45,343 nt of DNA from Pseudobacteroides sp. Lineage in GTDB: Bacteria > Bacillota > Clostridia > Acetivibrionales > DSM-2933. The stretch spans positions 1 through 45,343 of the forward strand of contig NZ_DATCTU010000097.1 of the NCBI RefSeq assembly GCF_036567765.1. The letters run 5' to 3'. The translations under genes and the position numbers were made by a program. The stretch's first letter is position 1. Each line of letters begins with the position of its first letter. The notes below the pieces were generated by a model. The model saw nothing but the letters and a program-made list of their open reading frames with translations, did not search any database and had not been told where the DNA came from. Shown in pieces: positions 17,436 through 25,773 of the stretch.

Positions 17436-20003
17436 CTATTTTAAACCGTCAAAGAAATCAAGTTCGGATAAATCATCTTCAAAGGCAAAGAACTTCTTTT
17501 TGCCGATATAGAGATGATCTTCCTTTCTGGCAATCGGTACTACATGGAATCCCCAGTTTCTATCGTGAGCATATAGGAAGAACCGAACCTCACCGTTGTG
17601 TATTGTATCTGTGTCTTCTTGCATTATTTTTCCATGGTACTCCTGTGTTACTTCTTCAGGCAGGATTCGTCTATAGTCGTTAAAATCGTTCTTATATATA
17701 TACTTTTGCCTTAAAGCACCTTCATGGCTCTTTAATGAAAACTCTATTTCCAATACTCCAATTGGCCTTGATATATAGCCTCTTGCCTGAGTTACCTTGT
17801 CTAAGCTGCATATGAGCAATTTCTCCTGCTTATTGAAGGTGAGAGCACTAACAGAGTAAGGTATAACAGGAACATTATTCCTTATGACAGCCTCAATATC
17901 TCCGATCTTCTTGGAATTGAGATAACGTAAAACTCCTCTTAAGCAGGATAGCTTAAGGTCAGGAATGCTCTCGTCTTCTTCCTTCCTTTGCTTGAACTCT
18001 ATGCTCCTACCCGGCACAAATTCCTTTAATGCTTCTTTAAAAATATCTATTCTACAAGATTGTCCTGTAAGTTTTATTATGGAATAGTCCTGCAGTTTTC
18101 TGTTCTGGTAAAAGGTATCCAAAAACTTTCTTACAATTTCGTATATATCGCCTTTTATAAGCTTGTTGATTTCTTTTATATTAAATACAATATCAGGAAC
18201 ATCATATACCGTCTTGAAAGTACCTTTATCTATTATTGAAATACACCATTTATTAAGGGTGGTGATATGTAGGTCGCTTTCCTGGCCGTCTATATCGGTA
18301 CAATTAAACTTGTTTCTGAGTATGTTGGTTTTTTGGAAGAATTCCTTTTTCATATTATCAGCGATTTCCCAGAGGAAGTAGAAATTGTTTTTGACACGCT
18401 GATAATCTTCACCTAATTTGTTTTCGTATTCTTTAAATTTTGTAGGAATTACTTTTTCTGCCTCATTGTAGAATTGCTCAAACCTCTCATATACCATGGA
18501 AACACCATATTCGTCAACGTATCTAAATATATCACCACTTGGAAGGTCGATGAGATGGTCAATGTCAAAAACCTCATTTTTATTTTTGTAATATTGTGCA
18601 AAAAGAATTTTCATAAACTGCAGTATTCTGTATGTTATATTGTTACCTCCGAAATTGGTGTCACCATTTTCATAGGTTGTGTTAATATCAATTTTATAGG
18701 AAATATAGCCTTCCTCAATCCTGAAAGAACAGGAGGACAGGTCGGTAGTTCCGCCTCCGCAGTCTATTATCAGTGCATTGTATTCATCTCCGTCAATACA
18801 CTTGTTCTTATCAATCTGGTCGGCAATTGTATTATATAAAACTGCAATACCTTCATCAAGGGCATCTTCGATTTCAAGCCTGTACTCAGGGACAATTTCC
18901 TGGAACATTTCTAAGAACTGCTGTTTGAGCTTTACAGGGCTGGATATATGTATGTTTTTGAATTTGCATTTAAACTGATGCTCGGCAGTCTGAATAATAT
19001 GTTTAATATAGGACCTTATTATATCGCCCCTGCTTACTAATGCAGTGCGTCCCCTATCATCGTATATTTCTTCCATTTTATGATAATTGTTGACCCATCT
19101 TTTAATGCCCTGAAAAAAACTGGCTTTGCCGGTATAATCAAACCTTCTTAGAATGTTTTTTGCTTCATATCCATATATGTATTTAACATTCTGAGAATCC
19201 AAACAGTCCGCTACGTAGACCAGTGTAGGTATGATTTCTACCCATTTCTCGTCTTTTTTCGTTACATCCAGAAACTTTACAACATTAATTTCATTTAGCT
19301 TTATGCGTTCATTCAAAATATCATTATAACATGGTGAAGATACGTAGCTGCTGCTCAAAAAGGCACCTGCTGTGGTATTGGAGGTACCGAAGTCAATTGC
19401 AAGAACTGTGTCGGTTTCTTCAAGCTCTTTAAACTCCAGGTCTATTACAGGAATTTTATAGTACTGGAGATTTGGCGTAGGAAGAGGCTTGTCTGAATAA
19501 TAGACTTTATAAAGGTACTCCGAATCATCTTTTTTGAAGAATAGAAAGCTATAATTTCTGCTATTTATTTTCTCAATCTTGAGATTGTTCTCTACAACAA
19601 GAAAGTAAATATTTTCTTTTGTAGGATCCTTTACAAGATTAAAAATTCCGCAAAGATTGTTATTTTCATTAATGAGAAGTACATTGGATTCCTCAATATC
19701 GTTTTCAATCTCAATCCTGTACATATCTTCTTTTTTTAGACCCATATCATTATATAGAGTTATTTTAGCAGGTATCTTGATCTTTTCCTTATCCTGAAGG
19801 GGAGTAACCAAGTATGTCTTGATTATTTTATTGATCTTTTCAAAGCCGATTTCCCTATATTCTTTGATAAGGAGGCTTTCCTCGGCACTTCTGTATTTTA
19901 ATATGGTAGATATGAGTCTTTCCCTATCAAGGTTATCAGCAATACCTGTGATAAGTCTCTCGTCGTAACAGATGTTACGAAGCTGGTAGGTGGTCATCTC
20001 CAT
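17436..20003 (-). CDS. Hsp70/actin-fold ATPase, atypical
   Basis: This 855-residue protein is built around an Hsp70-type nucleotide-binding domain. Phosphate motif 1 is TVLAIDFGTSNTT (199-211), phosphate motif 2 is ALIIDCGGGTTDLS (410-423), and the adenosine motif is SIIKLTGQSCRIDIF (641-655). DTNFGGNNI matches the DnaK GDTHLGGEDFD block. The protein is longer than DnaK (about 610-640 residues) because of a 195-residue N-terminal extension of unknown fold, and its C-terminal part does not look like the DnaK substrate-binding domain. Within an injection-system operon, and with a J-domain gene in the opposite arm, it could be a dedicated chaperone or disassembly ATPase. It lies 91 bases after the 229-residue gene. 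The ATG at 20003 has a weak ribosome-binding site; a second ATG follows two codons later. Confidence 0.85.
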   Translation of the reverse strand: MEMTTYQLRNICYDERLITGIADNLDRERLISTILKYRSAEESLLIKEYREIGFEKINKIIKTYLVTPLQDKEKIKIPAKITLYNDMGLKKEDMYRIEIENDIEESNVLLINENNNLCGIFNLVKDPTKENIYFLVVENNLKIEKINSRNYSFLFFKKDDSEYLYKVYYSDKPLPTPNLQYYKIPVIDLEFKELEETDTVLAIDFGTSNTTAGAFLSSSYVSSPCYNDILNERIKLNEINVVKFLDVTKKDEKWVEIIPTLVYVADCLDSQNVKYIYGYEAKNILRRFDYTGKASFFQGIKRWVNNYHKMEEIYDDRGRTALVSRGDIIRSYIKHIIQTAEHQFKCKFKNIHISSPVKLKQQFLEMFQEIVPEYRLEIEDALDEGIAVLYNTIADQIDKNKCIDGDEYNALIIDCGGGTTDLSSCSFRIEEGYISYKIDINTTYENGDTNFGGNNITYRILQFMKILFAQYYKNKNEVFDIDHLIDLPSGDIFRYVDEYGVSMVYERFEQFYNEAEKVIPTKFKEYENKLGEDYQRVKNNFYFLWEIADNMKKEFFQKTNILRNKFNCTDIDGQESDLHITTLNKWCISIIDKGTFKTVYDVPDIVFNIKEINKLIKGDIYEIVRKFLDTFYQNRKLQDYSIIKLTGQSCRIDIFKEALKEFVPGRSIEFKQRKEEDESIPDLKLSCLRGVLRYLNSKKIGDIEAVIRNNVPVIPYSVSALTFNKQEKLLICSLDKVTQARGYISRPIGVLEIEFSLKSHEGALRQKYIYKNDFNDYRRILPEEVTQEYHGKIMQEDTDTIHNGEVRFFLYAHDRNWGFHVVPIARKEDHLYIGKKKFFAFEDDLSELDFFDGLK

Positions 20004-20094
20004 AAGCTCAGCTCTTTTATATAATCTTTTTATGCCATCTTTATATATAATAGTAATAAAAATCCCCCCTCAAAATATAAGCATTTTATAAGAA

Positions 20095-20784
20095 TTAATA
20101 TAGTGCGATATTATCTATTTTCATGGTTTCATCTGTTCCTATAATCCCGAAATGATCCATCCAGTACACTTCAGCACGGAACTTGATAGGCAGAAATATG
20201 TCCTTTATAAATTCAAACTTGTCAACATTAAGCTCATTTCTAGCATAAGGTATATAGAACAGCAATTCATCAATTGTTTCATAATTGGCATAAATCGTGG
20301 ATTTATGAAAAATCCTTCTCACAGTATCCTTCAAAAGATATAGTCCTTCTCCGGTAATATACAGCCTTATAATATTTTGGGCTATGATTATTCTATCCAT
20401 CCTTTCAAATAATTGAAAGCCTTCTTTGATTTCCCTACCAAAGAGCCCATTGTCAATGTCCTTTATGACAAATCTGGAGTAGAACTCTCTTTTGTTCATG
20501 CCCGACATGAGGTCTATGCTTGTAAGGAAGTGAATAGTTACATCAAATAGGGTTTCCCTAAGCTCTATGTCCTCAAAATTGTCTAGGCTGAAAAAGTATT
20601 TGAAAATTTCATAAAATCTGTAGTATGGGTTTAATTCTACTTCCTGTTGGACATCCTTAAAATTTATATTTTCGTTGCTGAGCTCCATGTATGGAGAATA
20701 ACTTTTAGCAGCTAAAAACTTGATTTTTGTCTCATCTATTCCGAGCTGTCGTGCTTTTATGATAATATCCCAGATATAATTCAT
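20095..20784 (-). CDS. Injection-locus protein of unknown family (baseplate candidate)
   Basis: This 229-residue protein is mostly helical, with no signal or membrane segment. The ATG overlaps the stop of the upstream gene by four bases (ATGA), and AAGGGGAG sits 5 bases before it, so the two are translationally coupled and probably partners. The C-terminus, LPIKFRAEVYWMDHFGIIG then TDETMKIDNI, has a P-I-x-x-R-x-E-x-Y-W pattern that looks like a conserved structural motif. I do not recognise a family. It could correspond to a small wedge protein (TssG or gp53-like), but that is only inferred from its place in the operon. Confidence 0.7.
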   Translation of the reverse strand: MNYIWDIIIKARQLGIDETKIKFLAAKSYSPYMELSNENINFKDVQQEVELNPYYRFYEIFKYFFSLDNFEDIELRETLFDVTIHFLTSIDLMSGMNKREFYSRFVIKDIDNGLFGREIKEGFQLFERMDRIIIAQNIIRLYITGEGLYLLKDTVRRIFHKSTIYANYETIDELLFYIPYARNELNVDKFEFIKDIFLPIKFRAEVYWMDHFGIIGTDETMKIDNIALY

Positions 20785-22079
20785 ACAAGCTCCCCTTTAC
20801 ATTCATATTCGGGAAAATACATCTGGATCTCAGACACTATAAAGCTTAAATGGTCATGAATCAAGTAATTGTCCATATAATCCGACCTGAATTTTAAGTG
20901 CATGATCTTTTTGTCATTGCCGATTCGGATATCATCTACTATAAATGCATTTAGATCATAGGTTGTTGATGATCCTATTTTACCGGGAAGTATTTCTATA
21001 CTGATAAGCTCAAAGTATTTTGATACATCAAAAGAATTGGCTATCCTGGCTATTTCACCCTTGGTCCTTATGAGTGAATTCTGTTTTTGAGCAAATCTAT
21101 TTATGAAACCTGCTCTACGACGGTTGGATACCAGTTCATGTTTGGTTTTGCGTTTTTCTTCCTCGGGATTTTGTGCAATCTTAAGTATATCCCAGGTGCT
21201 TGCCAGCTCCAAGGGGGATATGATGATTAGTTCCTCTTCAGTTCGCTTAATATATTTTACAAGGGCCTCATTCACATCTACCAGATAACCGTTTTCATAT
21301 CCAAGTTTATTTAATGATATGGCATGTTCAAAGTTGACATTATCTATGGCAGGCATTGGGAAACCATCGCTTTTAAGGTTTAACTTCTGAATATTCCACA
21401 TAAGGACCACATCAGACAGCCTGTACTGTTCATATTCTTCCAGGTTAAAGTTGATCTCCTGTATTTCCTCGTCTTCATTGATCATACCTTCACAGCCTGT
21501 AAGTATTACATCAAAAAACTTATTGAGGTATGGATTATTAAGTGTTTTCCAGGCTATACTGTTTTTTTGGAAAATGTTATATATATTTTCAACTTCATCT
21601 GAATAGGTTTTGTTGTGAACAAGCTTTACCTTAATCCTGTATTTCTTGCTGTCTGTGATAATCTCACCGGAATATTTACGGGCACTCTTGGCTATTTCTC
21701 TAATTTCAGTATAGCTGCACTTAAGAAATATAGTTGAGAGCTTTATGTCTTCACCCTTTTTTATTCCATCAAGTATATCTAAAGAATTAATCTCTTTAAT
21801 TTCTAATTCTTCAGGGAAAACAGGAAACAAGAATTCGTCTATAGGACTAACATTTTCTTTGCTTGCAATTGTAACAAAGACATCATATCTGCTTTCATCA
21901 TCCTGGATTTCGCTGAAAACCCTTTCGACAAGCTTTTTGTTGGCACTGTCCTGGTAATCTATAAGGTTTGTAAGGAAATCCCTCATGATGTCATTTAAAA
22001 GCTTATGCTGCTGCAAGTCCTTCATTTTGCTTAATCTCTCAGGGATTATTACATCCTTCAAGTTAGTCATGTCTTCCAT
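20781..22079 (-). CDS. Injection-locus protein of unknown family (baseplate candidate)
   Basis: This 432-residue soluble protein is acidic in its N-terminal half and mixed alpha/beta. GGAAG precedes the ATG at 7 bases. It follows the VgrG gene after 45 bases and overlaps the next gene by four. Recognisable blocks include a central NFNLEEYEQYRLSDVVLMW, a basic Arg-rich helix (KTKHELVSNRRRAGFINRF) and a C-terminal beta region. The size and position right after VgrG fit a TssF/gp6-like baseplate wedge protein, but no signature motif is visible and I do not assign a family. Confidence 0.7.
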   Translation of the reverse strand: MEDMTNLKDVIIPERLSKMKDLQQHKLLNDIMRDFLTNLIDYQDSANKKLVERVFSEIQDDESRYDVFVTIASKENVSPIDEFLFPVFPEELEIKEINSLDILDGIKKGEDIKLSTIFLKCSYTEIREIAKSARKYSGEIITDSKKYRIKVKLVHNKTYSDEVENIYNIFQKNSIAWKTLNNPYLNKFFDVILTGCEGMINEDEEIQEINFNLEEYEQYRLSDVVLMWNIQKLNLKSDGFPMPAIDNVNFEHAISLNKLGYENGYLVDVNEALVKYIKRTEEELIIISPLELASTWDILKIAQNPEEEKRKTKHELVSNRRRAGFINRFAQKQNSLIRTKGEIARIANSFDVSKYFELISIEILPGKIGSSTTYDLNAFIVDDIRIGNDKKIMHLKFRSDYMDNYLIHDHLSFIVSEIQMYFPEYECKGELV

Positions 22080-22124
22080 ATCTATTCTTCCTTAAAATAG
22101 TATTTATCACTTTCAATATAATCC

Positions 22125-23531
22125 TTAGTTGGTCTTAACCTGATCGCCTTTTATTGTAGTGACCCCGTTCATTTCAATCAGGCTGTTTTTGCATTTGATT
22201 CCGATACCTGTATTTGCAGATATCTGTATTGTTTGTTTTGACTCCATGGAGATTCCTTTATCTGCAACTATTTTAATATCCTTTTTACTATATATTTCGA
22301 TGCCTTTATCCTCGATAAGTTTTATAAGAACCTCACCATCTTTGGCAGATATGATGATCTCCTTATCATTAAACAGTATTTGCTTACCAAACTTGGTTCT
22401 GAATATCTTAACATCAGGGTCCTTTATAAAGTCTCCGCCCTTTGTTCGCCTTCTTACTGAATCTGTAACAACTCCCTCTTCTTCCTTATTCGTAGGAAAA
22501 TACAATTTCACGCGGTCTTCAAGCTCCGGCATACAGTACCATCCAGTGTTTCCTTCGGTGGTATAAGCCGTTGAATAGGGAAACCAGAAAGCCTTATCCT
22601 TAGGCTGCTTTTCATCAATTTCCAGATGGACTTTTATATTGTCTTCCTTTATTTCGATTACCTTTCCCTCTACCGAGCAGCCCACTGCCTTTTCATTCAA
22701 TATAAGATCCTGGCTTAAACCTTTTTTAGGACATAGTGTATATTCATGTTTAAATACGCCGTCGATAAGTTCGCCGATGGATTCGCATACATAGAGGGCT
22801 TTTTTCTGGAAGTTCACAGAATCCCCTATGTTTAATACTTTATCTGTTTCCACCTTGTAATAGATAAAATCCTTATCGTCAATGCCTTCTATGAAGTTTT
22901 CCGACGAATATCTAAAATCACTTATTTTCTTTGATACACTGAAATTAAATTCATCAAGCTCCTTGCTTCCTCCCTGAGGCACCCCAAACCAGAATTTAGG
23001 TTTATCAGATATTGGATCGGGAACAAGTCCTGTATTAAATCGCGAAGCCATTCGAATTAAAAATTCCCAATCGGTCTCATCGTACTGGATGATAAATTTG
23101 TCAAGCTTGGAGGCTTTTGCTGCCTCATCTATAAAGTCTGCACCGGAGTAATCCTTAATAACATCTCTCACAAGGTCGGTGTATGCCATACTTTTATCCT
23201 GGAAGGAGCGTCTTATAAGTTTTATGTCAAGGTTATATGTATAGGAAACGGCTTCAACCTCAAGATAGAACACATCCCTGAAAGATCTGACTTCAATATT
23301 AGTTACAATGCCCTTAAAAAGCTGCGTAGATGAAGATTTCCCATTATGATTGATTTCAATCTTGGACTGTATATCAGTCATCTGTATATACTTATCCTTT
23401 TGGCCTTCCGGAACAATAGCCGTAAAGTTAACACGAACGTGTTCGTTGATTCTGCGTACAATGGTGAGTTCAGTGGGATGAATATCGTATGGCAATATCT
23501 GTATCTCGTGACCAGCAATAATATTTGACAT
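22125..23531 (-). CDS. VgrG/gpD-like spike protein 1
   Basis: This 468-residue protein is a compact VgrG-type spike. Residues 1-270 form a gp27/phage late-control-D-like hub, with the family block FIIQYDETDWEFLIRMASRF. Residues about 285-385 are a gp5-like OB fold (VEGKVIEIKEDNIKVHLEID to TGWYCMPELEDRVKLYFP and VVTDSVRR). The tail is a repetitive valine/isoleucine/lysine beta-helix needle (KIVADKGISMESKQTIQISA). VgrG trimers sit at the tip of the tube and pierce the target membrane. The protein is close to the second VgrG at 37302-38723, differing most in the needle. GGAGGGAG precedes the ATG. It heads the minus arm. Confidence 0.92.
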   Translation of the reverse strand: MSNIIAGHEIQILPYDIHPTELTIVRRINEHVRVNFTAIVPEGQKDKYIQMTDIQSKIEINHNGKSSSTQLFKGIVTNIEVRSFRDVFYLEVEAVSYTYNLDIKLIRRSFQDKSMAYTDLVRDVIKDYSGADFIDEAAKASKLDKFIIQYDETDWEFLIRMASRFNTGLVPDPISDKPKFWFGVPQGGSKELDEFNFSVSKKISDFRYSSENFIEGIDDKDFIYYKVETDKVLNIGDSVNFQKKALYVCESIGELIDGVFKHEYTLCPKKGLSQDLILNEKAVGCSVEGKVIEIKEDNIKVHLEIDEKQPKDKAFWFPYSTAYTTEGNTGWYCMPELEDRVKLYFPTNKEEEGVVTDSVRRRTKGGDFIKDPDVKIFRTKFGKQILFNDKEIIISAKDGEVLIKLIEDKGIEIYSKKDIKIVADKGISMESKQTIQISANTGIGIKCKNSLIEMNGVTTIKGDQVKTN

Positions 23532-23882
23532 ATTACTCCCTCCATTTCTTCAAAAAAATTTATATAAATATTTTATAAATATGAAAAGTTGCTCCGCCAA
23601 ATGTAAAATCAATGATACTTTTCATATAGTAACTTTTATGATCTAAACAACGGTAATGTTTCCATCTATTTGAATTAATTTTATCATATTTTACAAATTT
23701 ATCAATATTTTTTGCATTGTACGATTTTTGTATAATCTTTTTACAAAACCCATGGTTATTGTACAATCATTATCTATTCTTCATTCATGCCTTAGTATAT
23801 TGACTTAGTGATGTGTCAAAGTTATTATTGAGTTATAGTAAACTTTGCCATAATGGGCGGTTCGATGGAGGTAAGGGCTTAA
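23532..23882. promoter_or_regulatory. Divergent control region between the two arms
   Basis: This 351-base gap has no acceptable open frame. It holds the kinase promoter (23800-23828). The dyad TTGAC (23800-23804), 10 bases, GTCAA (23815-23819) overlaps that promoter's -35 box, so a regulator or a divergent -35 could sit there. I could not place a good promoter for the minus arm. Confidence 0.5.
23800..23828 (+). promoter_or_regulatory. Sigma-A promoter of the kinase gene
   Basis: TTGACT (23800-23805), 17 bases, TATTAT (23823-23828), about 55 bases before the kinase ATG. Confidence 0.65.
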
Positions 23883-24806
23883 ATGGAGTATGAATGGCTT
23901 CAAGAAGGAGTTATACTTAAGGAACGTTACAAAATCAAAAAAGAACTGCATGTCAGCGATTTGTCCATAGTATACTTGTGTGAGGATATAACATGCGGTT
24001 TGGAATGCATAGTAAAGGAATATTATCCGAAGGGCAAAGTTTTAAGAGACATGGATGGGAGGACTTTGGTCTACAGGATGCCGTCATATAAAAAGGTATA
24101 TGACGAGGCGGTGGAGGGCTTTTTAAATGAGGGGACAATTCTAAAAAAGTTTAATCATAAGAATATAATACGATGTATTGATGAGTTTAAGGAAAACGAT
24201 ACAGGTTACATTGTTTTGGAGTATTGTGAAGGAAAAACTCTTAACAAACATATGAAGGATGAAAAGGTGATATCTATTCCAAATCTGTTTAAAGAACTGT
24301 TTATACCTTTGATAGATGCAGTTGATCATGTTCATAAAAAGGGTATAATACACAGAGATATTAAGCCGGCCAATATAATTATAAATAAAGACAGAGGGCC
24401 TGTATTAATAGACTTTGGTTCAGCAGTAAACTATAAAGATAAAAAAGCAAAGAAAATATTCTTTACTCCAGGTTATTCACCATTGGAGTTTTATTCCAAG
24501 GACTCAAAGCAAGGTAGATTCTCGGATATTTACAGCGTTGCTGCTACCATATATTACTATTTAAGCGGAATAACACCGCCAAGCTCGCAGGACAGGCGTA
24601 TTAGAGATGATATTGAGGAACTTAAGGATTGCAATTATGAGATATCTAGGAGCTATTCACGGACAATTATGAAGAATCTTTCTCTCAATTACAGGAAGAG
24701 ATTTTCGTCAATCAAGCCCTTAAAGGCGTTTACTTACGTAGAATTTTATAGGCAAAAACGAAAACATAAATATTCTGGTGACAGCACACATCAGTTAAAG
24801 GGTTGA
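23883..24806 (+). CDS. Ser/Thr protein kinase of the injection locus
   Basis: This 307-residue protein is essentially a bare Hanks-type kinase domain. Catalytic parts are present: Lys in CIVKEYYP, the HRDIKPANIII catalytic loop, DFGSA magnesium site and TPGYSPLEFY at the end of the activation segment. The glycine-rich loop is degenerate (LHVSDLSIVYLCED, no GxGxxG), as in the bacterial kinases that carry the K-E-Y-(Y/F)-P motif. There is no membrane segment or PASTA domain; the C-terminus is a short basic tail. It probably phosphorylates Thr on a substrate recognised by the FHA proteins encoded downstream, opposing the PP2C phosphatase, as PpkA, PppA and Fha do in proteobacterial type VI systems. 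It has its own promoter and terminator. Confidence 0.9.
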   Translation: MEYEWLQEGVILKERYKIKKELHVSDLSIVYLCEDITCGLECIVKEYYPKGKVLRDMDGRTLVYRMPSYKKVYDEAVEGFLNEGTILKKFNHKNIIRCIDEFKENDTGYIVLEYCEGKTLNKHMKDEKVISIPNLFKELFIPLIDAVDHVHKKGIIHRDIKPANIIINKDRGPVLIDFGSAVNYKDKKAKKIFFTPGYSPLEFYSKDSKQGRFSDIYSVAATIYYYLSGITPPSSQDRRIRDDIEELKDCNYEISRSYSRTIMKNLSLNYRKRFSSIKPLKAFTYVEFYRQKRKHKYSGDSTHQLKG

Positions 24807-24857
24807 GTGCTTTATGAACATAAATTAAATAAATTGTCAATTGTTGCAGGGTAATGC

Positions 24858-24922
24858 TTCACATAGCGGATTGCCAATTAAAAATAAACATAATTGGCGT
24901 GTCAAATGTGGGGTTTTTTTTA
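24858..24922 (+). terminator. Terminator of the kinase gene
   Basis: GCCAATTA pairs with TAATTGGC, and beyond an internal loop CACAT pairs with ATGTG; a run of eight T follows (24914-24921). It separates the kinase from the structural operon. Confidence 0.8.
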
Positions 24923-24979
24923 TGAGTTTAATACAAAGAAAATACAAATAAAATACAAATATACCTTATATGGAACACA

Positions 24980-25008
24980 TTGACATGTTAAAATGCGTAT
25001 GATAGAAT
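24980..25008 (+). promoter_or_regulatory. Main promoter of the structural operon
   Basis: TTGACA (24980-24985), 17 bases, TAGAAT (25003-25008). It follows the kinase terminator and precedes the first operon gene by about 230 bases, leaving a long leader. No clear intrinsic terminator was found before the end of the operon, apart from the strong hairpin at 30900-30941. Confidence 0.72.
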
Positions 25009-25238
25009 TTTTTCATAATCAACAAAATATAATATTATCGGCAAAGATTGGCGTACACTTAATAGTAATTTCTTATATTTTTTTGCTGTTAAATATCAAT
25101 ATTTAGCATATTTTATTAGATACACTAAATATGGTCAGATATTACATAGGGTTTGGTTGAAGACAATGTCATATCTTATTCATGCAAAGGAGTTATACTC
25201 TTAATTGCTATAAAATTTATATATTTAGGTGGGATATA

Positions 25239-25742
25239 ATGGATAATAATGAGAAATACCTAAAAGTCTTAAACATTATTAGAGGGCTGATAGCAGTTAA
25301 TTTTATAGCCATACTATTAGCGGCATTTATTATTCCGGGCAAAGATGTGCCTGGTTCTAATCCGTCTCCAACGGTGACTACCTCTGTGTCTGATATTACG
25401 CCTGTTCCTTCTGAAGTGCAACCTGAGGCTACGGAAGTACCTGTGGTAAAGCCAGCCGAGGAGCCAAGCGAAACTCCCACTGAGGTGCCAACTGTAGCTA
25501 CAGCTGAGGTATCGACCAACACGCCGATTGTTGTTGCTACAAATACACCAAAGCCATCGCCAACAAAAGTTAAACCAACACCGACAAATACAAAAAAAGT
25601 AATATATACAAAACCGCCTAAAACTCCAACAAAACCACCCAGAACACCAACAAGGCCGCCTAGGACACCGACCCCAACCAAGATAAAAACACCGACGCCT
25701 AAACCTACGCCGACACCTACAAAACCGCATATTGCTTTTTGA
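25239..25742 (+). CDS. Single-pass membrane protein with a Pro/Thr-rich external stalk
   Basis: This 167-residue protein has a short cytoplasmic start, one membrane segment (LIAVNFIAILLAAFIIPG) and an extended Pro/Thr/Lys-rich region ending TPTPTKPHIAF. The tail contains repeated TPTNT, KPPRTPT and PTPKPTP motifs, so it would be an unfolded or polyproline rod that could cross the cell wall. I chose the ATG at 25239 because AGGTGGGA lies 4 bases before it; an upstream start would add about 20 residues. As first gene of the injection operon it could tether or guide the apparatus through the thick wall. No globular domain is present. Confidence 0.72.
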   Translation: MDNNEKYLKVLNIIRGLIAVNFIAILLAAFIIPGKDVPGSNPSPTVTTSVSDITPVPSEVQPEATEVPVVKPAEEPSETPTEVPTVATAEVSTNTPIVVATNTPKPSPTKVKPTPTNTKKVIYTKPPKTPTKPPRTPTRPPRTPTPTKIKTPTPKPTPTPTKPHIAF

Positions 25743-25773
25743 TAATATAAATTAGCTTAGAGGAGAGATAAAC

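Noticed and set aside
17436..20003. Housekeeping DnaK
   Set aside because: It lacks the DnaK substrate-binding domain pattern, has a 195-residue N-terminal extension, and is not next to grpE or dnaJ.
23560..23766. 68-codon minus-strand frame in the divergent control region
   Set aside because: It lies in a region of promoters, has no ribosome-binding site and encodes no recognised motif.
25217..25730. Long antisense frames rich in Gly/Val or Arg/Cys
   Set aside because: They are mirror readings of the Pro/Thr-rich codons of the membrane stalk gene on the plus strand.
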